Assembly: GCA_037447655.1 (NCBI GenBank)
Contig: JBBHKE010001632.1
Coordinates: 188,319 to 252,318, forward strand
DNA from: Zygnema cylindricum
Taxonomy: Eukaryota; Streptophyta; Zygnematophyceae; Zygnematales; Zygnemataceae
DNA length: 64,000 nucleotides
Direction: 5' to 3'
The position numbers and the translations under genes were made by a program. Positions 10,225 to 24,193 of the stretch are shown here, in pieces; the stretch's first letter is position 1, and the number at the start of each line of letters is the position of its first letter. The notes below the pieces were generated by a model. The model saw nothing but the letters and a program-made list of their open reading frames with translations. It was not told the DNA's origin and did no database searches.

Positions 10225-11231
10225 TGCAATTATATGTCCTCTTTTGGACTACAGAATTCAGGAAGCCTCTAGATAGTTTTAACTAACCCACTCCAAGCCA
10301 CAACCACTGCTTCCCAAGAAAGCAAACTGACAGTCTGACTGCACTCATGTGCAGCCTGGACTCCCTTGAGTCTGGAGCAAAAAGAATCACTGAAAATGGC
10401 TAACAAGCCGATAAGTTATGAGGTGGCAAAAATGCCAATTTATACAAACTCTGAGAGAGAGGGAGGTGGCTGTCTATCCCAGAAAAAAAACTAAGTCCTA
10501 ACCCCTCTCACAATCCGTATCTACTACAGTACGAACCAATCAAATAACTGTAAAGTACAGAAAGGTACTACGGCCGATGTCCTTTTTGTACGACCTGTGT
10601 ACGACAAGTCTACTGAGTGGACGCGTGTCACCCTTCCACTCGTTCGTATATTCCCCGAAATTCCCGCGACCAAATGTTATCCCTCCATGTGGTGCCATAT
10701 CATGCCACATCTATAAACGCCAAAGTGACCATTCCGCGATCCTTGCAGTGATATACGCCGTCGGATTAAATCTGACATTGAATGTCGGTCATCGAAACAA
10801 ATGTCCGAATCATTTGTTTCATGCGAAATAGCGTCCGCACCAAAACTTTAACTAGTTCCATGTTCTTTTGCTCACATCTTAGTTAATCGGTTTCAAGACT
10901 ATGCATAAGTTTAAATACGTATCAAACCCTATGTACTTTAACAGACTTCTACCACTGACAGGTTAGAGCTGACCGCTACGCCGTACTCTACCGGTCGGAG
11001 GTTCGCGTCCTATCGGACTCAACCTTTTGTTGAGAGTGACATAAGTCACTCTTTAGTCCTGCGTGTTGAACTAAGGAAGTCGTGGCTCAAGTACCTTTTC
11101 TATCGTTCAATGACTACAACAAGTATGGTGGCTAGAGAGAGGAGGTGGAGGCACGTTGTCCACCTTTTTTTTCTTTTTATACTGATATATTTAGACCTAG
11201 AAAATACTCCATAATCTAGTATAACTCAACA
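10225..11231 (-). repeat. 3' LTR of copia element 2
   Basis: 1007 bp, the same length as the solo LTR at 47830-48836 and clearly of the same subfamily. On the - strand it begins TGTTGAGTTATACTAG and ends GGACATATAATTGCA. It is preceded on the - strand by a polypurine tract at 11232-11250. A tRNA-like module lies at 10955-11026. The sequence TAAAA lies just outside the LTR, but the matching duplicate is lost because the 5' end of the element is truncated. Confidence 0.85.
10955..11026 (+). other. tRNA-like module inside LTR (antisense)
   Basis: The stretch reads GACAGGTTAGAGC (like a tRNA D-arm, A box), then ACCGGTCGGAGGTTCGCGTCC, which differs at one base from a perfect pol III B box (GGTTCGANTCC). 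The homologous module at 47571-47640 has the perfect B box. It does not fold as an ordinary tRNA with matching acceptor arms that I can see. Confidence 0.5.
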
Positions 11232-14200
11232 CTCCCCTTATTTTCTAGTCTTACTTAAACTTCAGTTTAAGTCCACATTATTTTTCTGCAATATTTTAAC
11301 TTGGGAGAAGGCACTGCTTTTACTATCATACCAGCCACCATTTCCTCATTAGATCTATATAAAAGATTCACAATCTTATTCTCAACTTTTACTCTCATAA
11401 AACTCAATCGGATGTCCATATGCTTAGCCTTAAAATAAAGTTTTGGATTAGCTACAATTGCAATGACAGCTTGATTATCACAAAACACTTCATGCACTCC
11501 CTTCTTCATATACCCCAGTTCATGCAACAAGGATTTGATCCACATCAACTCTTTCACATCAGAACAATAGGCCATGTACTCAGCCTCTATAGTAGACTGA
11601 GCAACCACCTTTTGTTGCTTGTAGCTCTAACAACAAGCACCTTCCCCCACATACAACACATACCCAGAAGTGCATCTTCTCATAGGTGCATCCCCATAAC
11701 TAGCATCACTCCAAGTAGTGATATCAGTGTGCTCCCATCCCAAATGCAGCCATAACTCTCTGGTTCGTACAACATATCTCATTACTCTCTTGGTTGCCTC
11801 CTAATATTTCTTCCTAGAATCGTTAAGCCTCCTACTGAAGACTACTACTGTTGCCGCTATGTCAGTACCGCTATGTCTGGCCTTGTACAGTTCATAAAGT
11901 AGATTAAATTTCCTACGACCTGTCTTTAAGGAATAGACTTCATAAACTCTCTCTCCTATGGACTCATCTGATCATATAAGATTATCACTCCTCCTTCGAC
12001 ACTCCCATCACTTACTTTCTTCAAGTCCATGGGAGTGGTACAATTGTTTGCCTTTTCCATCTGGAATTTCTCAAGCATATTACCTATTGCTTCTTTCTGA
12101 GTAAGTATGATAATCCTTTTCCCCCTATCTCTCTCCATTAGGATCCCCAAAATATGTCTTGCCTCACCTAAATCTTTCATATCAAATCTTCTTCTAAGAT
12201 ATTTTCTTAACTTATTGATCTTTTCCAATGATTTACTTAACACAAGTAGATCATCCACATAAATTGCAATAAAAATGACACCATTCTCATCTGCAAACAT
12301 ATACATAAAATGGTTAGAGCTGATCCAAATATATCCCTGACCGGTGAGAAACTCATCTAGTTTCTTATTCCACTGTCAAGGAGCATGCTTCAGTCCATAT
12401 AAGGACTTTATGAGCCTGCAGACTTTGCTTTCTTCTCCTTCTCCCACAAATCCCTCTAGTTGCCTCATGAAAATTTCTTCCTCTAACTCACCATTAAGAA
12501 AGGCAGTCTTAATATCCATCTGGTGTATTTCCATGTCTTCCGATGTTGCCAAACTAAGGAGAATCCGTACTGATGGGAACCAAACAACCGAAGCAAAAGT
12601 CTCCTCATAGTCAATCCTCTTCTTTTGGGTGAACCCCTTTGCTACCAATCGAGCCTTATATCCTTCAATGGTATAATCTGGGTTCACTTTTAGTTTAAAC
12701 ACCCATTTACTGCCAATCGGTATTCTGTCTGGAGGACAGTCCGCTAGTTCCCAAGTATTTGTTTCCTTGATAGAGGTCGTCTCATCATTTATTGCTCTAA
12801 TCCATATGATTTTCTTCGGACTGTTTTTTGAAACTCTGAGACCTCCATAAGTCCTCAGAGTGGACAGCTTCCAAGAAGCCTCTAGGATAATCCTGACCCC
12901 TTTGTGTTTAAGCAAAAATAACTGCCACCCTGGCAGACAAATACTCTGACCACCTTCACCCCTGTGAAGGCAAGACTCCCCTGAGTCGATAACAAAAAGA
13001 ATCTCTGAATTTGCTCCCCTGAGCAGTAAGTTATAGAGGGTCAAAGTTGACCTTTTGTACAGAAGCTCTCTGGGAGAGAGGGTCCTATCTTCTAATTTTT
13101 CTAAGTCCTATCTCTCTCACAGACTCTATCTACTGATGTACGGAACCAATCAAAATAGAGTTCCATACGCAAAAGTACAGTTGCCGGTGTACTTTATGTA
13201 CGGACATTGTACGACATGGCCTAAATGTCCACACGTGGAATATCCGGATTCGCTCCTTTAATCCTCGGAGATGCCGCGCTCCAATGTAACATCGCCACGT
13301 GTCATCCGATGTGGCGATGCCCACAAACCGCCGAATTCTTCTTCCGCGATCTCGGCGCTAATTCCGGCCGTCCGATTAAACTCGCATTTGATCGTAGCCG
13401 TAATAAATACATGCGCGGTATTTGTTTCGCTTACGAAATCAATGCGCGGTATTGATTTCTTATCCGTACCGCAATTCGTACTTTTACACTACCATATCTA
13501 TGTATCCCGTTAACAGTTATAGTTAAATGATTTATCCTACGTGTACATGTTTAAATCATTATCGTACTATATACTATGTAAGACTACTTCTAGACTTAAC
13601 GGCTAAGGCTACCGGCTATCTACTCTCTGACGGCCGGCAGGTACCAGGATCAAATCCTGTCGCCGGCACATACCTTTTAGTAATTAATCCCTTGACTAAT
13701 ATAAATTTCCCGTAAACCTCAGGATAGCCTAGGTAGCCATGGCTCTAGCTTCCTCTCCAATTTCTCAGTGACTGCGACAAGTTTGAGAGTTGGAGAGAGA
13801 AGTTAGAGGTAGACTGCCTCGGCTTCTTTATTTCTATTCAGACCTAGAAAATACTTAAAAACCATTAATTTCTACATTTTTTGCCTCCGAGTATGACTAA
13901 GGCTCATCTGGATGAGTTAGCTTATTTACCTTGTGAGCGGTTTGTTTTTCCTATATCCTTTTGCAACTCCTTTTCCCCCCCTCAAACTCCGAAGCTAAGA
14001 TGGAGGGAAGTCTTAGATTTCTCCTTACTGTCTCCTCGGCTCCCCTATCCATGGAAGCCGGTTTGGTTCCTCCTCTTCTGTCTCCTCGAAATCCATAGGA
14101 ATATGTGAGGTTTTTTGTGGATCTCCTATGTCTTGGATCTCCGGTGAATCTACAATCCCTGTTTCACTCATAACCTTTTCGGGAAGGATGGAGTCCTTGT

Positions 14201-16211
14201 CACCTTGAGACTCAAATCTGATTCTTATCTTCTTGGTATATTTAAAGGGGCCAAATGACTTCTCTTCATCCATGACAACTAGGTGTTTGACCAGAATGAT
14301 ATCTCTCTTTGCTAAGTCATAATCTCTATATCCTTTGACATCCTCATCATATCATACAAAGTATCCAGGTTTTCCCTTAGCATCTAGTTTCCGGTTTTTC
14401 TTATCCGTGTCAAGACTGTAAACTTGGCTACCGAATACTTTAAGGTGAGAGATATCTAGTTTCCTTCCAACCCATCTCTCATGAGGTGTCACTCCCTTTA
14501 CAGCTGAGGTAAGGACTCTATTTTTAATGTAGTTGGCACACTTCATGGCTTGTGCCCAAAATCTCTTTCCTATTTTCTTGTCGGCCAAAATAATGTATGC
14601 ACTATCTTCTAGTGTTCGTTTCAACCTCTCAGCTACCCCATTTTGTTACGGGTTATATGGTACGGTTTTATGGTGCTGAACTCCCTCATCTCTCAAGTAT
14701 TCTTCAAACTGGCTAGAGGTATATTCCCCCCATTATCACTCCTTATTCTCTTAATGGGGTTCCATGCAACTTCTCACTCCAGGCTTTATATTCTTTGAAG
14801 TAAGTTGATGCTTCAGACTTTGTTTTTAGGAAGTAGACTCTAGAGTTTCTAGACCAATCATCGGTTATTGTAAACATAAACTTCTTTCCTCTAACTGAAG
14901 GTACTTTTGCAGGTCCCCAGATATCTGTGTGGACCAAATCTAGTACTTCCTCACCTCTATATGTGGCGGTTTTGGGAAAGGGATGTTTGTGAGCCTTACC
15001 TTCAGCACAGCCACTACAATCATCCATCATTTCAATATCCCCAAAATGAATGCCTTCTACTTCACCAAGCTTTTTCATTTCCCTCAACCTATCAAAATGC
15101 ACATGCCCCAACCGCTTTTGCCAAATCATCAATTTTGGAACACCAACATAGTAAGCATTCTTCTTTTCATTACTCAGGTTAAGCCTAAACATTCCTTGGC
15201 TACTATTATCTGAAGTGAAGTAAACTTTATCCTCATACTTAGCTGTAAAGACTCCTTTTCTACTGAAGGTATCAAACTCTTTGTCATCAAACACATACGT
15301 AAAGACAAGATTTGTACTCAGCAAAGGAATGTAGAGTACATCTGAAAAGGTGAGTATATAAGTCTTTCCCTCCACTAAGACTTTTAGATCTACCGCTCCC
15401 ACTAGATCTGTTGTAATGACTCTCCCGTCCCCATACTCCATCTCTACAGTAGGAATTTTTCTTAGCTTAGTAAAGAGATGTTTATCATGACACTTATGAA
15501 TGGATGCACCTGAATCGATAATCCATCCTTCATGTGGAGCTTCCCGAATTGCTCGAAGAGCACATCTCTGTTTCTGAGGGATCTCCTTCTCCTCCAGACT
15601 GTTTTCAAGAAGAATCTCCCCATCCTCCTCCTCAGATGACTCGTCCTCGGTTTCTCTTTTCACTTTTGTAACCACAAGTGCCTTCTTTTCCCCTCCGGGA
15701 AAACCCCCTCCATAGTTTTTTTGGAGCCTTAGCTCCGACAGCTTGACACAATCTGCTATGAAGTGTCCCGGCTTTTTGCAAAAATTACAAAGACCATTTG
15801 GAGGCCTCGGTCGTCCAGACTGATCTCTTTCCCCTTTGTACAGTTTCTTCGGGTCCTCGCCCCATCGATCCCCTCCAACAGCTAGAGCTTGATAGCTTTT
15901 TCCTCCTCTCTTAATCTCCATTGTGTTATCCTGCACAAGTATCATCAGGACCATTGTATTCCACTTCCATTAACTCTCCATCATTTCCTGTACCCGGTAC
16001 ACTATGTTCTTGTACTCGTCTGGTATCTTCATGATGAGAGTGTTAACTTTCATCTTCATTGTACCTGTCCACCCGACACTTTTTATCTCCATATACAAAC
16101 AAGAGATATCATTACAATAATCTAACATCTTTCCTCTTTTATAAGTGTAACTCACTAGCTTTTGCTCAGCCAACTGGAGCTCTTGAATAGTACTAGCTCT
16201 ATAAATCTCCA
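11232..16211 (-). pseudogene. Decayed copia Gag-Pol, element 2 (interrupted by solo LTR)
   Basis: Read on the - strand from 16211 down: Gag (IYRASTIQELQLAEQK), zinc knuckle CNFCKKPGHFIADC, protease DSGAS, integrase (QKRLGHVHF, DIWGP), then reverse transcriptase (KWVFKLKVN, YVDDLLV) and RNase H to 11270. The frame is broken by several stops and shifts, for example a TGA just after the SLYGLKHAP motif near 12376 and a TAG in the RNase H region near 11627. The N-terminal Gag, primer site and 5' LTR are missing beyond about 16211. A solo LTR (12829-13876) splits the reverse transcriptase N-terminus; the coding sense resumes cleanly on both sides. It is about 60-70% identical to element 1 by eye and clearly older. 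Confidence 0.9.
12829..13876 (-). mobile_element. Solo LTR nested in element 2
   Basis: 1048 bp of the same LTR family as element 1, with TG...CA ends in the - orientation. It is flanked by TTTTT (12824-12828 and 13877-13881), although the target is a T run so the duplication is only weakly informative. It has no internal domain or polypurine tract, so it arose by LTR-LTR recombination. It is more diverged from the element-1 LTRs than they are from each other. Confidence 0.88.
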
Positions 16212-17647
16212 CTTGTTTGTCGTTTTGGCTCTTGATTTGCCCATGCTTTTTATGGGCAAACAATTTTGTACGTTTAAGGTAACAAAATGACATTATTTGA
16301 ACCAGTATGATCCTTGAAGCTGCTGTTGGCTATCGGTGCATTGGCAGCGCGTTGCAATTTTTGATACGTTAACGAATAGTGCAAGACACTTTGATTTGAG
16401 AAACTGAAAACAAACGATTTTGCCGCGAGACGCAACTCTAGTAAAGGTCTAAATGCAAGGTCATCTTACGTCGCAGGTGTAGTAGTTACCACACTAAATT
16501 GAAATTATTACTTGATTATTTGGACACTTGATTAAACATAATTTTCAACACTAGTTTCTGAACTCAAGTAAAAAAAAAACATTTGGATTAGGGTTATTAG
16601 TTATTACTAACTTTAATAGTGGTAGTCAGAAATGTCTGACACATTCAGATACGGTATCTGACAGCGTGCATAATGTAGTACGGTATCCGTACAACGTTTT
16701 AAAGTCGAGAAAGAGACACCTGATATTCTATCGTATGCGATATTGCAATTTTTGATACTCGATATGAAAAGTTATAAAAAATCCAAAAGTACGCCGAAGC
16801 TTGATGTACAGGCATTAGAGGAAAAGTGGGGTTGTTTAATGTACGCCGTACGATTTCGTACAGATTTGTACCATTTTTCTTTTTTTTAAGGCGAAACATG
16901 TTAAAACATGTTAACTGGATGGCTCTAATATTATAGGCGAAATTATCAACCGTTGGATTTTTCACTTTTTTAGATCTGCAAAGCAATCGCGCACATCGTC
17001 CAATGTGAAGAGACTCTCCTCAGCGAGGAGAGTTTCTTCACACTAGTCGCGTACCATTGGTACACGTGAAAAGTCAAAAAAATATCCACCACGAACATGC
17101 GATGAGAAACAAACACGTCGTACACGCCATGTGCCTTCCGCCACTGTGTTATGCAGGTCGACCGATATATCCCCGCACGCTCCTTCTAACATCCGCTGAC
17201 CTTCAAAGTTTGCGGCGCCTTTTTGCCATTCCGTTTCGAAATTTTGATTTTCAATTTCAAAATCAAAATTTGGTCCCAAAATTTTCGTACGAATCATTAG
17301 CTTCCTCCGCTCGTACAAATATTACGTACAAATTTTCTGTTTGTTGAATATTTTTAGATTTAAAGAATCTGAAAATTAACCTACGTGGCGCCAATCATAA
17401 TTGAGAAACGATGTTTCCTGGCACGACATAATGGAACGTCGTGCCAGTAAACACCAGAAATGGACGTCTCCACATGTTTATTGGGACCGCCTAATGGATA
17501 ACAGGCCTTACATGCGAAAGACATATATTATCTTAAGCCTCTGTCTTTTTTTTTTAAAGAATTCCAGTGGAAGTTTTAGGGTTTTTAAAGCGACCTTTAG
17601 GCAATAGATTTTAAATATCGTCAATTCTACTAGAACTGACAATACAA
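16212..17647. other. Intergenic, no gene; two inverted-repeat hairpins
   Basis: No coding signal. At 17005-17041 the sequence GTGAAGAGACTCTCCTC is followed after AGC by its near-perfect complement. At 17418-17447 CTGGCACGAC and GTCGTGCCAG form another hairpin. Both could be relics of small inverted-repeat elements. GTAC-rich patches at 16675-16870 resemble MITE interiors. Confidence 0.5.
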
Positions 17648-17846
17648 CAACTTGAATCGTTATTAGCGTATATAAATTATTAGTGTAAAGAAAAAATTAG
17701 CGTCATTCATTCTAATTTAGTGCCAGGAGACGTGGCAGATTATGGTCCACGTCCTTAAATAGTGTAATTTATTATATTTAAGGTATCAATGTCAAAACTT
17801 TGGGGTGCCGATATAGCGTACATAAGGCTAATAACGATTCACGGTG
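17648..17846. mobile_element. TA-target MITE (family M), copy a
   Basis: About 200 bp bounded by CTTGAATCGTTATTAGCG on the left and CTAATAACGATTCACGGTG on the right, the terminal inverted repeat shared by the M family in this window. The interior (GCCAGGAGACGTGGCAGATTATGG) recurs in copy e at 34.8 kb. The left terminus is slightly degraded. Confidence 0.7.
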
Positions 17847-18498
17847 TACTTAAACCAGGACCCTTGCCGGTTCCAAAAACCGAAACTCCGAAAGCCGGTG
17901 GTTCCGAATCGATACGCAACATGAGCACATTCCAAATCATCAACCGTAATTCATAACAGTGAACTGCAACCTCGTGAGTCACCATAGAACCAGTATTTTC
18001 TTTACTGTTCTTCTGCTGTTTACTCGTGCTACAAGGGATTTTTATTGGCCAGCCCGCGTCATAATGCAAAAACTTGTATCTACTTTCTCGTTTCTACTCA
18101 AATCTATTTTGACTTCAGTTATCACTCCAGCCACCGCCCATCGAGTCCTGTTGAGCCTACCGTTCCGCGGGACGAGGACACGCGTGAAAGGACGGACGCT
18201 ATGGTGATACCGTGCTCTGTTTACTCTTAGAGGACGCAGTTCCAAATAGATTCGGCCCGTTCCACGGAACTCCGTTTGTTTCAAGCTCGTTTCGAGAAAT
18301 GGCCCGCTTGGTGGAACAGAAGCTGTTCAAGGAAACAGAGGTCCGGTTCCATCGACAGCCCGTTTGCAGAACTTGGTTACGTCGTTTGTCCTTTATTTCT
18401 CGCCAGGAATAAAAATCTGGAATTATTACAGTGCTCGGCAGAGACTTACAAGTGACCTGCAGACGTCAAAGATTTGTATTAGCAGTTCATCTCTCTGA

Positions 18499-20348
<1,850 letters not shown>

Positions 20349-21851
20349 GCTATTCAAATGCTCATAAGGACTCGATTGTTTTCTGCGATTGAAGAAGATC
20401 AGTTTTTTTCACTAGTTGTTATCCACTGTTTTATTCGGGTCCTCGGTGTGTATATACCTCAGGATGCAGATGGGTTTGGTTTGTCATAACCATGAGTTTC
20501 TAGTCCAGCTGTATGAAGCTGAGTAAATGCGTGATGATGTTAACTCTGTCAGTATCACTACTTTCAGAGCAGTTGCAGCTTTCCTAGAGTAAATCAATGT
20601 ATCTGATTTTTTTAAATATTAAGCTCGTACATTTTACATTTCCTCACTTCCTGTGCCCTTTTTGCCAAGACATTTGGAACCTGATTTTCTATTTGTTGTA
20701 GCATTTTTCAGTTGATTCCCAAAAGAAAGTCATTTCTGCCTATCTGGCTTATTCACAGCTTAGGATTTGCTGAGAGCATGTACTGTTCAGGTTTATTTTG
20801 AGTTTTGAAAGTACAAGAGCATATACTGAATGAGATTTTTGGCTCTCTGTTTCAGAGGGCTGGAGGTTTCAAGTCAATTGTATTCAAATGTGTGTGTCAG
20901 TTGTGCTGTTGTAAGCCATTCAAGAGCCTAATACTGAAAGGCAATAGCAGATCTTGTTGATCTTGTTGTTGCATCTGTGAAAAGTCAATGTTTCTGGTAT
21001 GTTGGAGATATTACTAGCACCTTAAATCCCACTTTTCCTGTATTTTTTTATGAACAATGGGGTGGATCCGTTCCTTTTAATTTACACTTAATCAGCTCCC
21101 AGGTGTTTTTGTATGTTAAATATTGAAGAGAGCCACCCATTGGAGATTCCTATGTGAATCTTGCTTATGCCAGAAAACAATTTTCTTCTCTGAACCAGAT
21201 CTACACAAGCTGACAGACGGGTCAAAAATTTCTTTCGGCTGCTCCGTGGGGATTGCTCCTGTTCCGCTTAGACAAATGCCATCATAATCCAGCAAGCTGA
21301 TTTTTGCACCCTTTCTAATTCCGATTTTAATGCGGTTGCAATATGTATTCTCTAATATTAGCAGTTGTTTTACAGTCTTCTTTTTTCTTTCTCTGAAGAG
21401 ATATTTGAATTTCCTGCTTTAAAAAAAAAGGAGAACATCACTCGGCGAGAGAAAGTATATCTTTGTAAGGTGTGGGGACTTGATATCTTAAGTGTGGCCT
21501 TCTTACCTTTGGCAGAATGTGGTTACATGTGAATGAGAAATCTATAAGCCTATTGAAATCCATTCTTTCTCTCAGTACATATCACAGCTCATGAAGAAAA
21601 CCTTTTGCAGCTTAATCTAATACTGAGGATAACTTCTTGGTATGGTAATGTGTGGGACAACTTAATTATTTAGGGCATATAGATGTATGATTAGTTTTCT
21701 CGAAAGCAGTTTCAAGCTTGCAAGCCTGTTTGTCCCATTCAATTCAAAACTACACACTAATTTGGGCTTTTACCACCAATTTATTTTCTTGGATCAAGGA
21801 ACTTCTCAATCGAATCAGACTGACAATGTCTAATTGTAGTTGACCAAGTAC
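20349..21851 (+). other. ARF1 3' flank and intergenic sequence
   Basis: The first several hundred bases are T-rich and free of repeats and probably hold the ARF1 3' UTR; AATAAA-like signals are not decisive. No conserved coding sequence is seen on either strand up to the hAT-like element. Confidence 0.45.
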
Positions 21852-23200
21852 CGGAGGTCGCAAAAGTCAAAATTTTACATTACCGAAACCGACCGTTTTT
21901 TTTTTTCCTAAATCTGAGTAACTGACGCCCGACCGTGTTATGTCACGCTCCAAAATTGTTAACCGTTAACCGCCCGACTTTTACGAAAATAAAGGTTAAC
22001 CAAAACTCGATTTCTCGCAACTAACTGTGCCCGCCCGTAACCGAAAAAGTACAAAATTAACTAATGCATGACGTATGAATAAGCCAAAAATTACGATTTG
22101 TCGCGTTCCCTTAGAATTGCGACATGAATAGTGTTTACTAACCTGTCAGATTTATGACGCTTTGTGACGTTCCCTAAGAGTTGCGAAATGAATTGTGTAC
22201 TACCGTGTCAGACTTGCGAAGCTTTGTCGCGTTCCCTAAGATTTGCGAAGTGAAGTGTACTACACCGCGAATCGTTATTAGTGTCAAAGTCACTAATTTG
22301 GGTTCTTAAAATTTTGATTTTTTTCTTCAAATAGAATATATGATATTAATTTTTCCTTGACGTTAATTAAGGCACCGTACAAAATAGCGTAAAGAATGAA
22401 AGTACAATAAGATCTAAATAGTGTGGTGTACGGTCGAGCCAGACCGTACATAAATGTACCTTTTCAAGTGAAAATTTTACAAAAAATAAATTAAACCAGA
22501 CACGCACGCATAGGAACGTGCGCTCAAAAAACAGGATTATTTTGGCACGTAAATTAGTCTGACATGTACGGATATTTGAATTTCACGACGGCGTACGATT
22601 TCTAATATTTTGTACGGATACATATATTACTGTATATAAACTTACGGAGAATATTCCGTTGTTGCTGTTCCCAAATTAGCATAATGCCGAAATTAGAATA
22701 CACCCTTTTTTTTTTTTTCAAATTCTTAATTAGCATCAATTACGGTAAATTTTCTTCAACACTATTTAAACTTTGACACTTATAACGATTCGCGGTGTAC
22801 CGTGTCAGATTTGCGACGCTTTGTCGCGTTCTCTAAGATTTGCGAAATGAAGTGTTACTATCGTGTCAGATTTGCGACGCATTGTCGCGTTCCTAAGATT
22901 TGTGAAATGAATTGTGTTACTAGCGTGTCAGATTTGCGACGCTAATCATGATGTCACGTACTTCCACGATACCAAATAGTACAAAGTACAATAATGTAGG
23001 ATTGTATGGACAGTACAATTTTTTCTTTTTTTTTGATGTTTTGGTCGACTGACAGTAACCGCCCATTTTCTTTTTTCTGGTGAATCAACCGGCCGCAACC
23101 ACCCGGCCCTCAAAATTTGGCAACCGAATCCGTTCCGGATCCGGCGCGGGCGGTCGGTTAACAGTCGGTCACGGTTTCAGTTGACCGTTTGCGACCTCTG
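21852..23200. mobile_element. Non-autonomous hAT-like element with nested MITE
   Basis: The 8-bp sequence CCAAGTAC occurs at 21844-21851 and 23201-23208, directly outside inverted ends CGGAGGTCGCAAA (left) and TTTGCGACCTCTG (right). An 8-bp duplication with CAGAGGTCGC-type ends is the hAT signature. Subterminal regions carry CCGACCG/CGGTCGG motifs like those of Ac/Ds-type elements. The interior has imperfect tandem copies of a roughly 60-bp unit (TTGCGACGCTTTGTCGCG) interrupted by MITE copy b. No transposase is seen. Confidence 0.88.
22263..22797. mobile_element. MITE family M, copy b, nested in the hAT-like element
   Basis: Bounded by CACCGCGAATCGTTATTAG and ATAACGATTCGCGGTG with TA on each side (22261-22262 and 22798-22799). 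The flanks fuse to GTGTACTACCGTGTCAG, the intact version of which is seen at 22195-22213. This shows directly that insertion duplicated a TA. Confidence 0.88.
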
Positions 23201-23208
23201 CCAAGTAC

Positions 23209-24193
23209 TACGTTTATTTTCCATATTGTTCACCAAAATCCATCATTGCTTGCATCAACTACCCGAAGAAAACGCTACACTGAATTGCGCCAAATTGAAA
23301 TGAAAATTGTAATAAAAACAACCCTCTACTAATACCTCTTTCCTAGGGAAAATTTACATGTCGGTAACATTTTAGGGTAATACTAGTACTCAATTAAGGA
23401 AGTATGATGGTAAACTGAGGACATGGGAGAAATAAAGGAAAGGCCAAGATAAATGATAAACCGGAAGGCGAAGGTGAAACTGAAAAAACTGAATGCATGT
23501 GGAGGGAACTAAAAGGAAAAAGAAGGCAAAAGTAACTAACATCCAGAACATGGAAAGGAACAACAAGCATGAAAGCAACAGCAATATAGTGAATACTCCT
23601 TAACAAATCCTTTTTATGGCGAAAGAACCGCTAACATCAAACCCTGTAAATGTCCATACGCAACGCAACACGCCAAGGAGAAGACATCGACGGTTCATGA
23701 CAGAAATGGGTTGCAAGCTCTTAGCTATTTTAATTCAACCTGGCAATGATAATGATCGAAGCTTTCCATCATGAGCTCATTTTCTTCACCAATTGAAAGA
23801 AAGTAAATATCATCTTCGTAAAATAAGCGGATAACGAAACAAGACACGTCTTTCTGGATGCATGAAAGGTTCAAGAGTGTGTTACATTTATTTATGGAAA
23901 ACTTATCCAGTGAAACATATATCTTGTACCATGAAAATCTCCACTTTTCAACACCTCATAAACTTTTGCATTTCAATATATATATTGATTAAACCTGTAC
24001 ATTCTGAAACTTCCATAACCCCAAATGAGCATACTCTCCATTAACACAAAACTTAAAAACCTCATCTTTTTCCGAACTGATGAGAAAAACTTTCACGCGT
24101 TCGTCCGTCGTGCCTTTACTTCGATAACGTCTTTGCTAACAGGAAGTAAAACAGAGGCAGTAATACCTGCTTATTACTGACAACTGCTTGGTT
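23209..24193. other. 3' flank of the RlmN-like gene, no other gene
   Basis: No conserved coding sequence. The first part is A-rich. The part next to 24194 probably contains the 3' UTR of the - strand gene. No repeat boundaries are recognised. Confidence 0.4.

Noticed and set aside
17005-17041. miRNA precursor
   Set aside because: The hairpin has only a 17-bp stem with a 3-base loop, too short for a typical plant precursor; more likely a relic inverted repeat.
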